DNA from: Owenia fusiformis | Lineage: Eukaryota; Annelida; Polychaeta; Sabellida; Oweniidae | Assembly: GCA_903813345.2 (NCBI GenBank) | Contig: CAIIXF020000012.1 | Coordinates: 16,734,020-16,798,019, forward strand | Direction of reading: 5' to 3' | DNA length: 64,000 bases | In this document: positions 9,966-21,554 of the stretch, piece after piece | Numbering within the stretch: position 1 is the first letter of the stretch | Layout: each line of letters opens with the position of its first letter | Notes under the pieces: model-generated | Database searches by the model: none | What the model saw: the letters and a program-made list of their open reading frames with translations, nothing else | What the model was told of the DNA's origin: nothing | Program-made: the position numbers and the translations under genes

Positions 9966-10808
9966 AGAACCACAGGCTGGTATCGAAAGATTTGTCCGCT
10001 GTGACGGAGCATGCTATTTTTCATAATAACACTGAGAATGCTTCACAATTTATTTTTTAACTCATATGTTTCGTTATATCAAATAAAATTACTTTCTCCA
10101 TGCAATGGATATATCTTTTGCGGGCAACCGTCACTTCTGTTTGAAGTCCAATAACGCTAGGAGTAAAAGCTATTGAAAACGGCGCCAGAGTATCAAACTC
10201 TAAAATGTACCATTTCTTTTTTAACTTTTTAATGGCATGATTTTGTGACACGATAATATTAACATATGTTTTCAGCATAACTCTGAATGTATTAATGAGA
10301 TATTAATGCATTGGGTCTTTTTAATGTTTTTATAAAAAATAATGTTAATATTTCTTGTCCGCTGTGACGGAGCATTTTCACAGTTCACATTTGCAACTGC
10401 TCCGTCACAGCGGACAGAAAAATTAAAAATTATTTTTTTTATAAAAGAATTAAAAAGACCAAATACATCAACATCTCATCTATACCTTCTAAGTTATGCT
10501 GAAACCATGTGTAAATATTATCATGTCACTATATCGTGCCAATAGAAAGTTAAACAAGAAATGGTACATTTTGAAGTATGATACTCCGGCGCCATTTTCA
10601 ATAGCTTTTCTTCCCAGCGTAATTGAACTTCAAACAGAAGTGAAAGTTACCCGCAAATGATATATCCATTGCATGGAGTAAGTAATTTTCTATGGTATAA
10701 CGAAACATATGAGTTAAAAAATAAATCGTGAAGTATTCTTAGTGTTCTTATGAAAAATAGCATGCCCCGTCACAGCGGACAAATATTTCGATACCAGCCC
10801 GTGAGAAC
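9966..10808. mobile_element. Foldback (long inverted repeat) element, 833 bp
   Basis: Element 9971-10803 is almost one palindrome: two diverged arms of about 400 bp around a loop of about 23 bp (10375-10397). The termini read CACRGGCTGGTATCGAAA on both strands, with AGAAC duplicated (9966-9970 and 10804-10808). The 18-base motif GTCCGCTGTGACGGAGCA occurs four times, near both outer ends (9994 and 10763) and on both sides of the loop (10357 and 10398), so each arm is bounded by direct copies of it. No coding capacity. Confidence 0.8.
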
Positions 10809-11442
10809 CAGCATTTAAAAGTTCACTATGTTTCAGGTTTCATTGTAATTAACCGTCATTCCACTTTTTATGCTATAGAGTATGGATGTATCACAGAATA
10901 TAAAATTTAAATAGAATATAAATTAAGTCAGTTCAGTTAGCTTTCCAGCCATATCAAAAATGTCAAAATCGGTGCAATACACCCTATGCATTAGGTGACA
11001 GTAGTTTGCACCCCCTTATAAAAGTCCACCGTTGAAACTGGAGTTATCTTCTTAATTAAAGAAATAACTGAAGTTTTCCCATTGATGCTGTTTATATGCA
11101 ATTGTTCAGTAGTTCAATCTGAACATTATGAAATAAATACCTATTTTATTTCATTTTTTATAATGATATAGAGGACATAAATGAAAGGGACAAGTCACAC
11201 TAAGAACTGAACAGTTTAGACTTTGCTTGTCCTATTAACTAATCATAACTTTATTAAAGGAGCAAATTACTCAAGATTACTTACATAATGAAGAAACCAT
11301 GCATTGTTTACCTTATCTGAAGAATTTTACCTACTATACTCCAACTGTCACATGGTCATTAAATATCCTTATGTTTTGTTTTATGTCTACAATCCAATGT
11401 GTCTATTTTATAATCCTATGTAAACTATAGCAAGTTACATAT
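10809..11442. other. Non-coding stretch
   Basis: AT-rich sequence with no supportable ORF, RNA gene or repeat end. Confidence 0.4.
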
Positions 11443-12540
11443 CTAATACAGATTTCTCTTTTGAGAGTTTTCTGCGTTTGGGGGGATGATATGCTCTTGG
11501 AGGGATGGTCTTAGTCTCAAGTGGTGGAGCTTCATTATGGACATATACTGTTCTGTATCACTATTCATTGATGAACGTGTGTGTTCGATTCTCCCCAACT
11601 CTTTGTGAATACCTTCTACACCTTGTTCACCTAATAGGGCCATGCCATGGCCCCATTTTTCCACCCAGGGAGCAACATGATCTGAAATATTTTTCATGTC
11701 ATTAGTAATTTTAATGATTTTTCCCTTTAAAAAGAAACGGAGGATTTAGCATAATTTTATAGTATTTTATTTAGTTATTCTTTAATTTTACATACCTTGT
11801 AGAAAATGTTGCTTTAGGATCACTCGGCCAGGGTATTTTATCCTGGAGTATTCCATGTAGTTATCGATTGCTTTCCAGATTTCTGGAAGTTCAGCTTTCT
11901 CAATTGGTTTTGAATGTCCTATTTTATTGTGGACATTTGCGAAAAGCGCATTCAGTTTGTTGAACTTTTTTCCTATCACCTTGACACGATTGTTCAATGT
12001 CTCGGAAGAGCTCAGTTCACATATTGTTTCCGCCAATCCTGTTGATATTTCATTTTGGATTTTTTCTTGGATATATAGATGGCAATGATTGCCAATGAAG
12101 CTGTGGTTGTGATATTTCTGCTGAATTATTCTGTTTCTTACAAGAATATTCTCAGTTACATGCTCAACTAGGTACCCCTATTTTATTTCTAGTTTTGGTT
12201 CCTTCAGCTTTTTCTTCAGGCTGCTCAGCTCTTTTTCACATTGGCTTTTTTCTTGCTTTGAAATATTTACTTCTCTATCATCATGATTTCCTCTGATTCC
12301 CATTTTTATATCGTCATCTAGTAACTCAATATTATTCTGGAGATGTCCAATTTTTGCCAACAGTGACATATATGCTGACTTGTCTTTTACATAACTATTG
12401 AACTTACTGTCATTAAGCTTTAGTGCCAGATGTGAGTTAAAAGCTAAACGATTAGCTAGCTCCAAGTCTATGTGGAAGCAATCTATCTCAAGTAAATCAT
12501 GATGTTTTTTTACCACCCCAAGCAGGATATGGAGCCAAGG
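11443..12540 (-). pseudogene. Decayed TE-like gene: HHDLLE ... GEQG-x-E-x-IHK family, C-terminal half
   Basis: Several minus-strand pieces follow one another. One begins after an acceptor-like TCTCAG near 12552 (PPWLHILLGVVKKHHDLLE) and runs into a coiled-coil-rich segment to 12178. The next contains MAETICELSS and GRVILKQHFLQ (12036-11788). The last contains ISDHVAPWVEKW and LGEQGVEGIHKELG (11697-11443). This order matches an uncharacterised family common in cnidarian, sponge and mollusc genomes that I associate with mobile elements. The frames do not join without gaps, and no catalytic residues can be assigned. Confidence 0.5.
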
Positions 12541-12544
12541 TGGA

Positions 12545-13003
12545 CATACCTGAGATAATGGTGAACCTTTGCCTTCACGAAAGCGACACCCGATTCCAAC
12601 AGTCCTGATGTCTCTATTTTTGTAACATGTTTGTCCATAAACAGCTTGAAGTCTTCTGCAGACTTGTAGGCTTGAAGCTGGGCTCCATTAAAATCGGCCT
12701 TAGACATCAGTAGGTAGTTTAATACATTCCATGTGCAGATCAATGGAAATGATCTAAAGTCCGTCTGCAACTGTAGCTCATCAATATTTCCTTCAAATCC
12801 TGCCTCTGCCACCCTTTTTTGAAGACAGAGTCCCTGCATTCGTCTGGCTTGTTCATATCTGAGTTTTGGGGAAAATTCTTCACAGGCTCCGCTAAAATCA
12901 CAAGTTTCTGCTTGTTATATACGCTACATGGCACTCCTCTGTCAACCAAATACTTCTTCAACTCTGGCACCTTCCACGAATTGAAATTTATATCACTTTC
13001 CAT
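12545..13003 (-). pseudogene. SAP-domain N-terminus and linked exon of a TE-like protein
   Basis: MESDINFNSWKVPELKKYLVDRG is a SAP motif (helix-turn-helix DNA binding, W-x-V-x-x-L-x-x-x-L pattern) at residues 1-38 of the first frame. A shift near 12830 leads to the second frame with NGAQLQAYKSAEDFKLFMDKHV, the AYKS-type segment found after SAP in SAP/SWIM/YqaJ proteins of invertebrates. It is followed at once by the HHDLLE family piece, so either two elements are joined or this is one chimeric gene. The start at 13003 is the first Met. Confidence 0.5.
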
Positions 13004-13099
13004 TGCTAATCGCTCTGATATTTGTAGATCTCGTATGTTGATAATTTTTTTTGCATTTGTTTCAGTAAGATAAAATGGCGTAATTCCCCTGACCTGGCA

Positions 13100-13690
13100 G
13101 AATCTCGCATATTACGAGATACACGAGACTTCATTTTGGCGGGAACTCCTACTCGCATCTCAGTTATTCCCTAGGGACAAACTATCTATATACAGCACTT
13201 CTGATATCTTTGCAGGTGTCTCTGTCCATGTCTGCTGGATCTTAGTCTACATAGCCAAGTAAAATTTCTTGACATGTCATAGAAAAGGCAAGCACAGTTA
13301 CATCAAGAATTCCTATTTCCAGCTCCTCAAAATAAAAAGGTTAAGAGAATCTGTGTAGGACCAAAGCTTTTTAAATAACTGCAAGGCTGAGGCAGGATTT
13401 CAGCATAATTGCTGAATTTCCGTGCGAGTTAAATAAATCATAAAAATGGTGACCATTTTTCAAAATGGCCAAAATGGAATTGTAGTAATATTAAAGGAAT
13501 ATTTATGAGGAACTTTACACCACCATCAGCTGATTATCATCTCAAAAGTCCAAAAGAGTATAATTTAAATCAACATTATTAAAAGGTGAATTTTGCTAAA
13601 AGTCAAACTGATCCCGAAACATTCTCCAAAGTTCATATTGATTAAAAGTGTTCTCACGTCAATGTCTTTAACTTTGTTGTGCAGGTTCAC
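13100..13690. other. Non-coding stretch
   Basis: No gene, RNA or clear repeat end was seen between the SAP fragment and the C2H2 exon. Confidence 0.4.
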
Positions 13691-13705
13691 AGATCACATT
13701 GTGTC

Positions 13706-14325
13706 TCACTGTCCAAAATCAAGACCTAGACTGGCCGGACTCCCGACTGACCAGTCCCAGTCATCTGCAGCATAGTCCTTCTTGCTATCAACTACTTCCT
13801 TCTCCTTATCATCCAGGCAATTCTGGACCGAATCCAGTAACTCTTGTGCCATGCCAGACGGGTTAGACCCCTGGGTGGACCCCTTGACGACGACAGCTCC
13901 CTGGGCGATGGCGGATCCCTGCGCTGACCCCTTGTTAGGAATTGGCCTACCCTGCAAGGCATTGGTGGCGGTCAATGAGGTCCCTGGACGTTGAACGTCT
14001 ATTACTGATGCCCTTGATGTAGATGGCTGCGCCGCCGCATCTACCACAGTAACTCCCCTAAGGACAGGCCGAGGACTCTTGGTGGGTGGCTCCTCACTGC
14101 CTCTGGGGAACATAGAGTGATGTATAAGGCAATGCAACCGCAGTTGTTGTATATCGTTCGTACAGAAGCGGGCTTCACAGCCCAACACCCCACAAGACTC
14201 CGTTGCCCGGTGGGCACATGCTATATGCACTTGCAGCTCCTCTTGTGTCACAAAGGCCCTCTAGCAAAAGAATGCTTTATATCTATTCCAGCCGGCTGGA
14301 GGTGAGATCTGTTCTTTGCAGTCCT
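13706..14325 (-). pseudogene. C2H2 zinc-finger exon 3' of Gypsy pol, copy 1
   Basis: The exon opens after a polypyrimidine tract and TTCCAG (about 14326). It reads DCKEQ...GW, an in-frame TAG, then TQEELQVHIACAHR and CGVLGCEARF...LRLHCLIHH: two C2H2-type fingers. A low-complexity region rich in QGS/NGS follows, then an acidic tail ending DWDWSVG (stop at 13706). The partner copies at 22480-22920 and 34640-35775 share the finger spacing and the acceptor. All lie directly downstream of the integrase C-terminus of the same Gypsy lineage, in the position of env. The likely role is nucleic-acid binding. The premature TAG makes this copy defective. Confidence 0.65.
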
Positions 14326-14499
14326 GGAAGAAAACAAAGACATTTACTGGCGTCCCTGCCTTTCCACTCCTGGGCATACTTTTACCCCTGAGCGGCTCTA
14401 AAGGCACTTTTCATTACAATGGTAGTTAATATGATCAATAATAATTGTGAATATATATCTAGATTATTCCGCCTGACTCTCCTCCCAAGTGACCCTAAT

Positions 14500-17210
14500 A
14501 CGTCTCATACTTGTCTAGCCACCCTGGTTTCTTGCTTTCCCGTCCCCTTTTTCCCGTGACCTGGATAGGTTCATTGACATCTGACCTGGGAGTTTCAACA
14601 TACCTAGTTGTTTCAAGTTCCGGGGCGGAGTTTTCCTTGACTTTTGAGACATACTTCTTTAATTGGTCGTGGTGAATGACTCTCTTATCTTTTTCATTAA
14701 TTTTGATGAGATAACCTAGATCGTCTTATTTTTCAACGGACCATGCCATTTGAGCGCGGATTTCGGCGTTCGACCCACTTTCACAGCCGGAATATGAACC
14801 CAAACTTGCAAATATTTCTCGTATGCTTTCAGATTGGTTTTCAGATCATAACCCCTCTTTTGCCTATCACTTGCCAATTGAATATTGTTTCGGACTGCCT
14901 CGTGAATATTGAGCATCATGTCTTGCAATTGCTGACAATACTTGGTATAATATCACTATCCAACTCCCCTTGCTCAATCTCAGGAGGAGGCCCGAGTAAA
15001 AGATCAAGAAGTCCTTACCTCTCTTCCAAAATCAAAAAATTAGGGCTATAACCTGTTGACGCATGAACCGCACTGTTATAAGTGGTCACTACGAAAGGTA
15101 AACATATGTCCCAGTCCCGTTGGTCAGTCGCTACAATTTTAGATAGCATTGCCTCAACAGTGCGGTTTGACCTCTCCACCATTCCGTCAGATTGGGGGTG
15201 ATACGTCGTTATTCTGGTCTTGCTCATCTTAAACATCTCACACAGCTCCCTAAACAACTTTGACTCAAAATTGCGAACCTTGATCTGAATGAATTTGCAA
15301 AGGAGATCCATACAAACAAATGAAATGTTTCAAAAAGCCCAAGCCACAGTGCTAGCTTCTTGATTTGGAACAGGACCCAAGGCCAATACCTTGGTAAAAT
15401 AATCTCAATGGAAACCACATATCTATTCCTCTGTCCCCTCAGATTTATGCGTTTATGTGCCTGCAGCATAATTCCGCATAAAACTCTGACCCACATAATC
15501 CATACACTAGCACATAAAATTGCATAAAAGGCTAAAACTCCTACTTACCCGCAAAAAATGCCATCTCGGCCATTGATTTATAGATAAATAGACTAACTTG
15601 AAATGAATATGTGTCACTGGAAGTGAGTATTTCATTAAATAAAGACAAAATTGAAAGAAATGATAATTTTACGTTCATGATTATTCAGCGGAAGCTCAAA
15701 GATGTGGTGTATTTTGCGGACAACCATCCCGGACCGTACAGTTTATCTCACTGCACTTATGGTATCCGTGTCCTAGTTTAGGTCAAAATAACTTATTATA
15801 GAGTTCTATATCATATCAAAACAACAACTATGAACAGTAGGTTTGTTTTTAATCTATGAACCGCTGATATGACCATGAAACTAATGTTGTTTCTGACTAC
15901 GAGTTCAACTGCAACCTTCGTCAAGTATCCTCATTTTGCCCTTTTAAAATATACTTCCAGTCACGAAATTTAAGTTACCAAAAAATTGAAAATCGACAAA
16001 ATTGTGATCGAAGATAACCCAAAGGATAAGAGCCATGCTGGTTTAAAATCGTCAGTCAGACAGCATGCCTGAGACTATTAGGGTGCATTACACGAAGATG
16101 GAGCACTGGGAGCAATCATTTTATTCAATTTCCTCCTTGAACATAGTGTTAAAATCGATCGCATATTTTTACAAAATTTGATGATGAAAATCGCATCAAT
16201 TTGCATAATATCAAGAATTTTAAAATTTCAGTCGCATAATTTAAGATTTTCTTTTGCATAAAACTGAGGAGACAGATTCCCTAACAAGCTTTCCGGTAAT
16301 GGCCCCAAAATATCAATTGCCACCCTCTCCAAAGGAGCACCCACATTGTATTGCTTCATTTGAGTCTTGTGTTTGCAATTAGGTGGATTCCGCCTTTGAC
16401 ATAATTCACATCCAGCTACCCAACGAGCTACATCCACCTTGAACCCAACCCAATAGTACTTGATACGAAGCCTGCTGACCGACTTATTTACACAAAAATG
16501 ACCGCTATCCAAGGCCTCATGAATGGCTTCTAGAATCTAATTTTGTAGATCTTTTGGTACAACAATTTGCCAATTAGTCACTCTCAAATCAGTGTCAACC
16601 CACTTTCTATACAACATTCCCTTCTCAAGTTTCATCTTGTCCCACTAAGCCCAGTATTGTTTCAAGGTGAGTGATTAATTTGAATTTTCAGACCACTCAG
16701 GCCTAATCTCATCCTTGAGCCATTTTACCAAAGTTGCCAAGACCTCATCCTTCCTTAAAGGTTTATCAAATTCCCAAGGAGTAATACCAGGAGCCCAATT
16801 CAGACCGGAAACTGTAATATTCCGCAAAAGAGGAGAAGAATCATTTGCTGAAAAGACAACATCAAGACTTCCAACTTGCAGTCCCTCTTCAGGTTCTCTA
16901 TTTTAATTAACCTGTTTAGAGACTCTACCCAAGTTTTCATGTCTTTCACAGTAAGAACAGTCTTTACAAGGCCTCCTAGATAAACCATCTGCATTCAAGT
17001 GTTTGGTGCCAGCTCGATGTTCTATCTTGAAGTCATGCTGCCCTAACCTTTCCATTCACCTAGCCAATTGGACCTCTGGTTCTTTGAAATGCATCAACCA
17101 AGTCAAAGCTCCATGATCAGTTCGAACCCTAAAGTGACTACCATAAAGATAATGATGGACACCAAGGTTTCAGACCAGAGCTAGAACCATATAATAAATC
17201 AGAGCTGTCA
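14500..17210 (-). pseudogene. Gypsy retrotransposon pol fragment, copy 1 (RNase H to integrase)
   Basis: Reading the minus strand: the RNase H end (FRVRTDHGALTWL, near 17120), then HLNADGLSRR, then the integrase zinc finger (GHFCVNKSVSRL...CELCQRR, 16512-16400). The catalytic core starts at VAIDILGPLP, is interrupted by a MITE (15431-16275), and resumes at RYVVSI with TYHPQSDGMVERSNRTV (15230-15130). The C-terminus has VIHHDQLKKYV and ends KPGWLDKYE near 14520. Multiple frameshifts and stops are present. Upstream RT, protease and gag are missing. No LTR was recognised on either side. Confidence 0.85.
15425..16281. mobile_element. MITE inserted in the Gypsy integrase core, 845 bp
   Basis: Element 15431-16275 has 20-base inverted ends CTGTCYCCTCAGWTTTATGC and flanks ATTCCT/ATTCCC. 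Removing it joins the integrase reading LLGN to RYVV in frame, which fixes the boundaries. The interior is rich in GCATAA/TTATGC near both ends (subterminal repeats). hAT-like by general form; superfamily uncertain. Confidence 0.75.
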
Positions 17211-17259
17211 GCTGTTGGCAGCTTCCCTATCTCCAGTTTCAAACTCCATGCAGCAACCA

Positions 17260-18390
17260 TATGGCCCTTTCAAATTTATTTCAGAAACTGATTAAATTAT
17301 CAAGTTTCATAAATGAAAGGTTGCAATTTTTATAATTGAATATGCAGGGAAAATGTAAGTGAATTAAGAATATTGCAGTTTTAGTAAAATAAAGCAATTT
17401 TTTTAGAAATATAGCATCAAATTGAGTTTTGGGGTTTGTTAGAGAAGGGGTAACTTATAGCAATGATACAGGAATTCTGCAATATAGATCATAGACATTT
17501 TTTGACAATATATAGACAGAACTTTGGTTTGTAATATACACTTTAAATAATTATATTTCCTGTATTGATGATCAAGAAAACTAATGATGAAATACCATAT
17601 AAACAGCACATTTCAAAGACCGGCTCTGTTATCTCCCAGCAAGGTCATGTACTCTAAGCGTGTAGATAAGGGAAACATTGGAATGTGGTTTACTCCATTG
17701 GTAATTCTACTTATCACTTCAGTTTTCTTATGAGCAGTTTAATGTTTTATATGGTGAACTTTGTGTGTACTGATGATTAGTTGAAGTCTATTATTATATG
17801 AATATGATTATTTAGTAGAGAAATTAATTCAAGTTTAGTTCATTACTCACCATTATGTTGCTTTATCATATCCATGATCAATTTTATCAGCAGAAACTAA
17901 GTTATCCAAACATTAAATATGGTAAAACATCCAGAGGCCTTATTCATAAAACCAACTTAAATATTTCCATTTACGTCCACATAATTCAATTGTACGTTGG
18001 ACGTAATAACATCTCTCCGTCGTGTTCATACACATATGCGGAAATTGGAGAACTAAGGACTTACGCAATGAAAATAATATACTATATACTCGTTGTCACG
18101 GTTGCTTCTTGATTATTTATACCCCTATATAAAAGCTTACTGTATTCCTTTCAACTTCATTTTCTCATTCATTGATTTACACAAAAGTACTATTGTTTTT
18201 TTTGATAGGTGCAAACAAACGTTCATTTTCATATTAATAATATTACACTTTGTATGACCTCCTAATCCATTGTGGTGTCGCCTCGAATAACTATCCACGA
18301 TACTATTCCGCGGCACTGGCCACCTTGTCGGCTATCTCAGGGCATCCACGTATGCCTGAACGCAATACAACGTTTGAATATCATGCGCAT
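17260..18390. other. Non-coding stretch
   Basis: AT-rich sequence. ORFs of 60-85 codons have no family resemblance. Nothing else seen. Confidence 0.4.
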
Positions 18391-19520
18391 TTAAGCATTA
18401 ATTCTTTCTCCATCATCTTGGGGTTTATCGATAGTAAGAAAATCGTCCAATAGGTGATAGCAGTGAATCACACCATATTTATTTGCTATCCAACATATAG
18501 CTCTCGATAACGTATCGAAAATAGATGGTGAAGATCTTGATCCGAAAACTAAACGTTTGAAAACATGGTAAAGTCCCTCCCATTTAATACAATGCAGATG
18601 CCATTGCTTCGGGTCAATTGGTAGAAGTTTAAATGCATCTGCAATGTCAAATTTGCAAAGTTTTGAATTGATACCAGAGTCTATGATGGTTTGAACAGCA
18701 TTATCAATAGTGACATACTTTAACGAGCAGTCATCTTTATCTATTAACTCGTTTAAACTAGGATATTCTGAGCTATTATGAGGTGAGGATAGATTGACTA
18801 TCAAGCATTTCTTTTTCGAATATTTACCCTCTGCAATTCCTATAGGATTCACACGGTATGTTCCTTCAAAAGGGGGCTGTAAATATCCCTGGTTAAATAT
18901 CCCTTTTCGATTTCTTTTGATATGAGATGAGATACAGTTTGAGGTTGAGTACATGCAGATAATAGATTTTTACATTTTAATGTGGGTAAGTTTAGACAGG
19001 ATATCTTGGTGTCGAACCCTTCTTCCAAGCCGTCTATGAGATATTGGGAGAAACTTTTATCTGGATGATTCTCTAAGTTCCCGTGATAACTGTCCAATAT
19101 GTATAGGTATGGTCGCTTCCATAGAGAGTCACTGCAAATTTCCGTCATTTTTATCAGGTCGCGCTCTTTTAGATGACGTTTCTGATGGACGTGTTCCTGC
19201 TTTTGAACGACGATTTCTTTGCAGTTAATACATACGTGGGCATAAGGACAATCATGGTGGAAGCAACCTCTATCCCTGTTAAAGTTGTTACAAACTTCTT
19301 TTCTTTCAAAATAAACAATGGTATTACCTGATCGATCTCGTTTTCTATTACCATTGTATTTTGAAGGATTGTCGGAAGTAGCGTACGATCGCTTTGACTC
19401 AGCTCCTAGCATGACGTTTTGAAGGAGCGTTTTATCATGTATTGCCCAATCAACCTTGATGTTGTGGTTCAGTAGAGTCGCAGATGCTGTCATGCTAAAC
19501 TGCTTAAAATTTTCCACCAA
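18391..19520 (-). pseudogene. Retroelement with CCCH zinc finger and reverse transcriptase (DIRS-like), truncated
   Basis: The first frame (19520-18849) holds CNNFNRDRGCFHHDCPYAHVC, a CCCH finger (CX8CX5CX3H type) typical of the Gag-like N-terminus of certain DIRS-like elements. A frameshift near 18895 leads to the RT frame (to 18391). That frame has FDIADAFKLLPI (first catalytic Asp), LVFGSRSSP and LLDDFLTID (catalytic DD). RT is cut after the palm region and RNase H and recombinase are missing. Placement in the YR order is inferred from the F-D-I-x-D-A-F and LLDDF wording; no recombinase is present to prove it. Confidence 0.65.
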
Positions 19521-19669
19521 TCAAATTGTGAATCAGGACGATATCTTTGTGATACTCTTCAAGTTCACTTCTACGTTGTGGGTAGACTGACGTCATCACC
19601 CGTTTATAACGACCGAACGCAGTGATGAATTCTGAGATTGTCAAATCTTTCTTCATGCGGGGATTTTCA

Positions 19670-20366
19670 TTTCGTAAATTTATTTGTATGTTTTAATTCC
19701 AGAATTAAACTTGGCCAAGTGAACAATTCCTTTATGAATAATGCTTTAATAAAAAGGGAAACATCGCATAAACATTTAGGCTATACCTTTGATGAGCACA
19801 TGTCTAACAAACAACATATAATTGCCATAAGAAACAAAGTAAACAAGCTCCTGAATCCTCTCAGATCACTGCAAAAGAAACTAAATTCCAATGTCCTTGA
19901 AACAATTTCCATGTCTTTCATTTTACCACACTTTGAATATGGCGCAATACTCTGCGATTCCTCTACTCAAAGTGTCCTTAACATATTAAATAAATTATTC
20001 TATCAAGCTGCTCTTATATGCAGTGGATGTTTACATGGTAGTAGTTCAATTAAGGTAAAGAATACCCTCACATGGCCTGATCTAGAAACAAGGCGGTCAA
20101 TGCAAATAAATAAATTCATGTTTAGAGTTAAAAATAATCTCACTCCAAGCTATGTGAAAGATATCTTTGAACCTCTGAGGATTCAAAATCCCCGAGAACT
20201 CCGATCAAATCCTGATTTCAAAATACCTGCCAAAAGCTCAACCAAATTTAGAAACTCTTCTGTCCTCAATGCTATCTCCCACTGGAATAAGCTACCAAAG
20301 TATATTCGAGAAAGCAAAACAATTACCAGCTTCAATAACTTACAAAAAAATAAAATACCAAGGTAG
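19670..20366 (+). pseudogene. Non-LTR retrotransposon fragment (RT thumb and C-terminal region)
   Basis: The frame has HKHLGYTFDEHMSNKQHI (RT thumb), ILPHFEYGAILCD, a basic middle and ISHWNKLPKYIRE near the end, the usual order in CR1/Jockey-like ORF2 proteins. The palm domain is missing (5' truncation). Stop at 20364-20366. The same family wording (LEYG, DFKIP) recurs in the LINE at the right edge of the window. Confidence 0.75.
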
Positions 20367-20470
20367 TGGGGTGAAATGGAATTGTTTAAATATAGCTTAC
20401 TGAAAATAGCAGAGGCTTGTAGAATTAACATGACACATGGGAAACACATGGATGTAATTTGAATACACAT

Positions 20471-20835
20471 GACAGCACTCAATGCTCACATGAGTAAAGT
20501 GTGATTATTCTGACATTTTAAATACCCATAGACGGGCAAAAGACCACATCAAAATGTACACACATAGGCGTGTGCAGCATACAAAACATATGCATGGAGT
20601 CTGAATTAATATGAAAGTTGGAAAATACACAAAGATGTGAGCTGAGTACAAATGACAGCACTCAAGGCTCACATAAGTAAAATATAAGTATTCTGGCATT
20701 TTAAATACCCCTAGGCAGGCAAACGACCGCATCAAAATGTCATACATAGGCATGTGCAGCATACAAATCATATGCATGGGGTCTGAATAATTATGCAAGT
20801 TGGAAAATACTGGGTTAAAATACTCATATTTACAA
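20471..20835. repeat. Tandem duplication, 183-bp period
   Basis: GACAGCACTCAA... at 20471 repeats at 20654, with similar order and mild divergence over about 180 bp. No ORF of interest. Confidence 0.8.
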
Positions 20836-20839
20836 CTAC

Positions 20840-21550
20840 TCACTGGAGTCTGATGAAAATTACATCACCAGTTATAAAAGTGGGTAAAAACCACTTCATG
20901 AATTAAATTATGCTGCATAGTGGGGAAATACCACAGATTATATTCTTAGATATAGAGATATGCCAAAAATATTGGCTATTGAGGGCATAATAATTTGGAC
21001 CCGGGAGAAAATATTCTTTCCCCGGGAGCCGGGAGAAATAATATTTTCACATTTTAGTTTATCTCCTTGATTCTCACAGAAAAGTACATAAAATGAATTT
21101 ATATCAACATATATACATGTATTCAATTGTTATTTACATCCCTCCCCCCATAGTTGACAATTTTTTTTTTACATTTTATCACAATCTCTGAGCTATTATT
21201 AATCCTTATTGGGCAAGCGCTGGCTTTGCGCATGCTTCATAGTTTTATCTGACGTCATTAATTGACTTAACAAAAGTTTGAAAATATGACAATCACCATG
21301 AAATACCTACAAAATACTCAATATTGCGTAAGATTATACATGCATAGAGATAAAGGAAGTTTTAAAATAAAGAAATATTCTAAAAACGGTGATTAAAAAG
21401 ATCGCTAACAGTTGAAATGGCAACTAAATTATCGCACTGAAAATTGCTAGAAATATTTCTGAACGGAAACGAAGGTAAGTGAAGGAAAGAAATGTAGAAA
21501 CGATGTTTAGATATAAATTATGAATTCCCACAAACACTACAATTGCGTGA
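20840..21550. other. Non-coding stretch
   Basis: CCCGGGAG repeats at 21001 and 21020 and AT-rich sequence. Nothing assignable. Confidence 0.4.
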
Positions 21551-21554
21551 TTCA

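Noticed and set aside
9971-10803. Foldback element considered a Transib/RAG-type transposon
   Set aside because: Only the CAC start and a 5-bp duplication fit. The remaining heptamer does not, and no transposase is present.
14326-14520. Spacer between integrase tail and C2H2 exon considered an LTR
   Set aside because: Under 200 bp, no TG..CA ends and no second copy flanking the element. GTATGAG and TTCCAG look more like intron ends, although that junction is out of phase.
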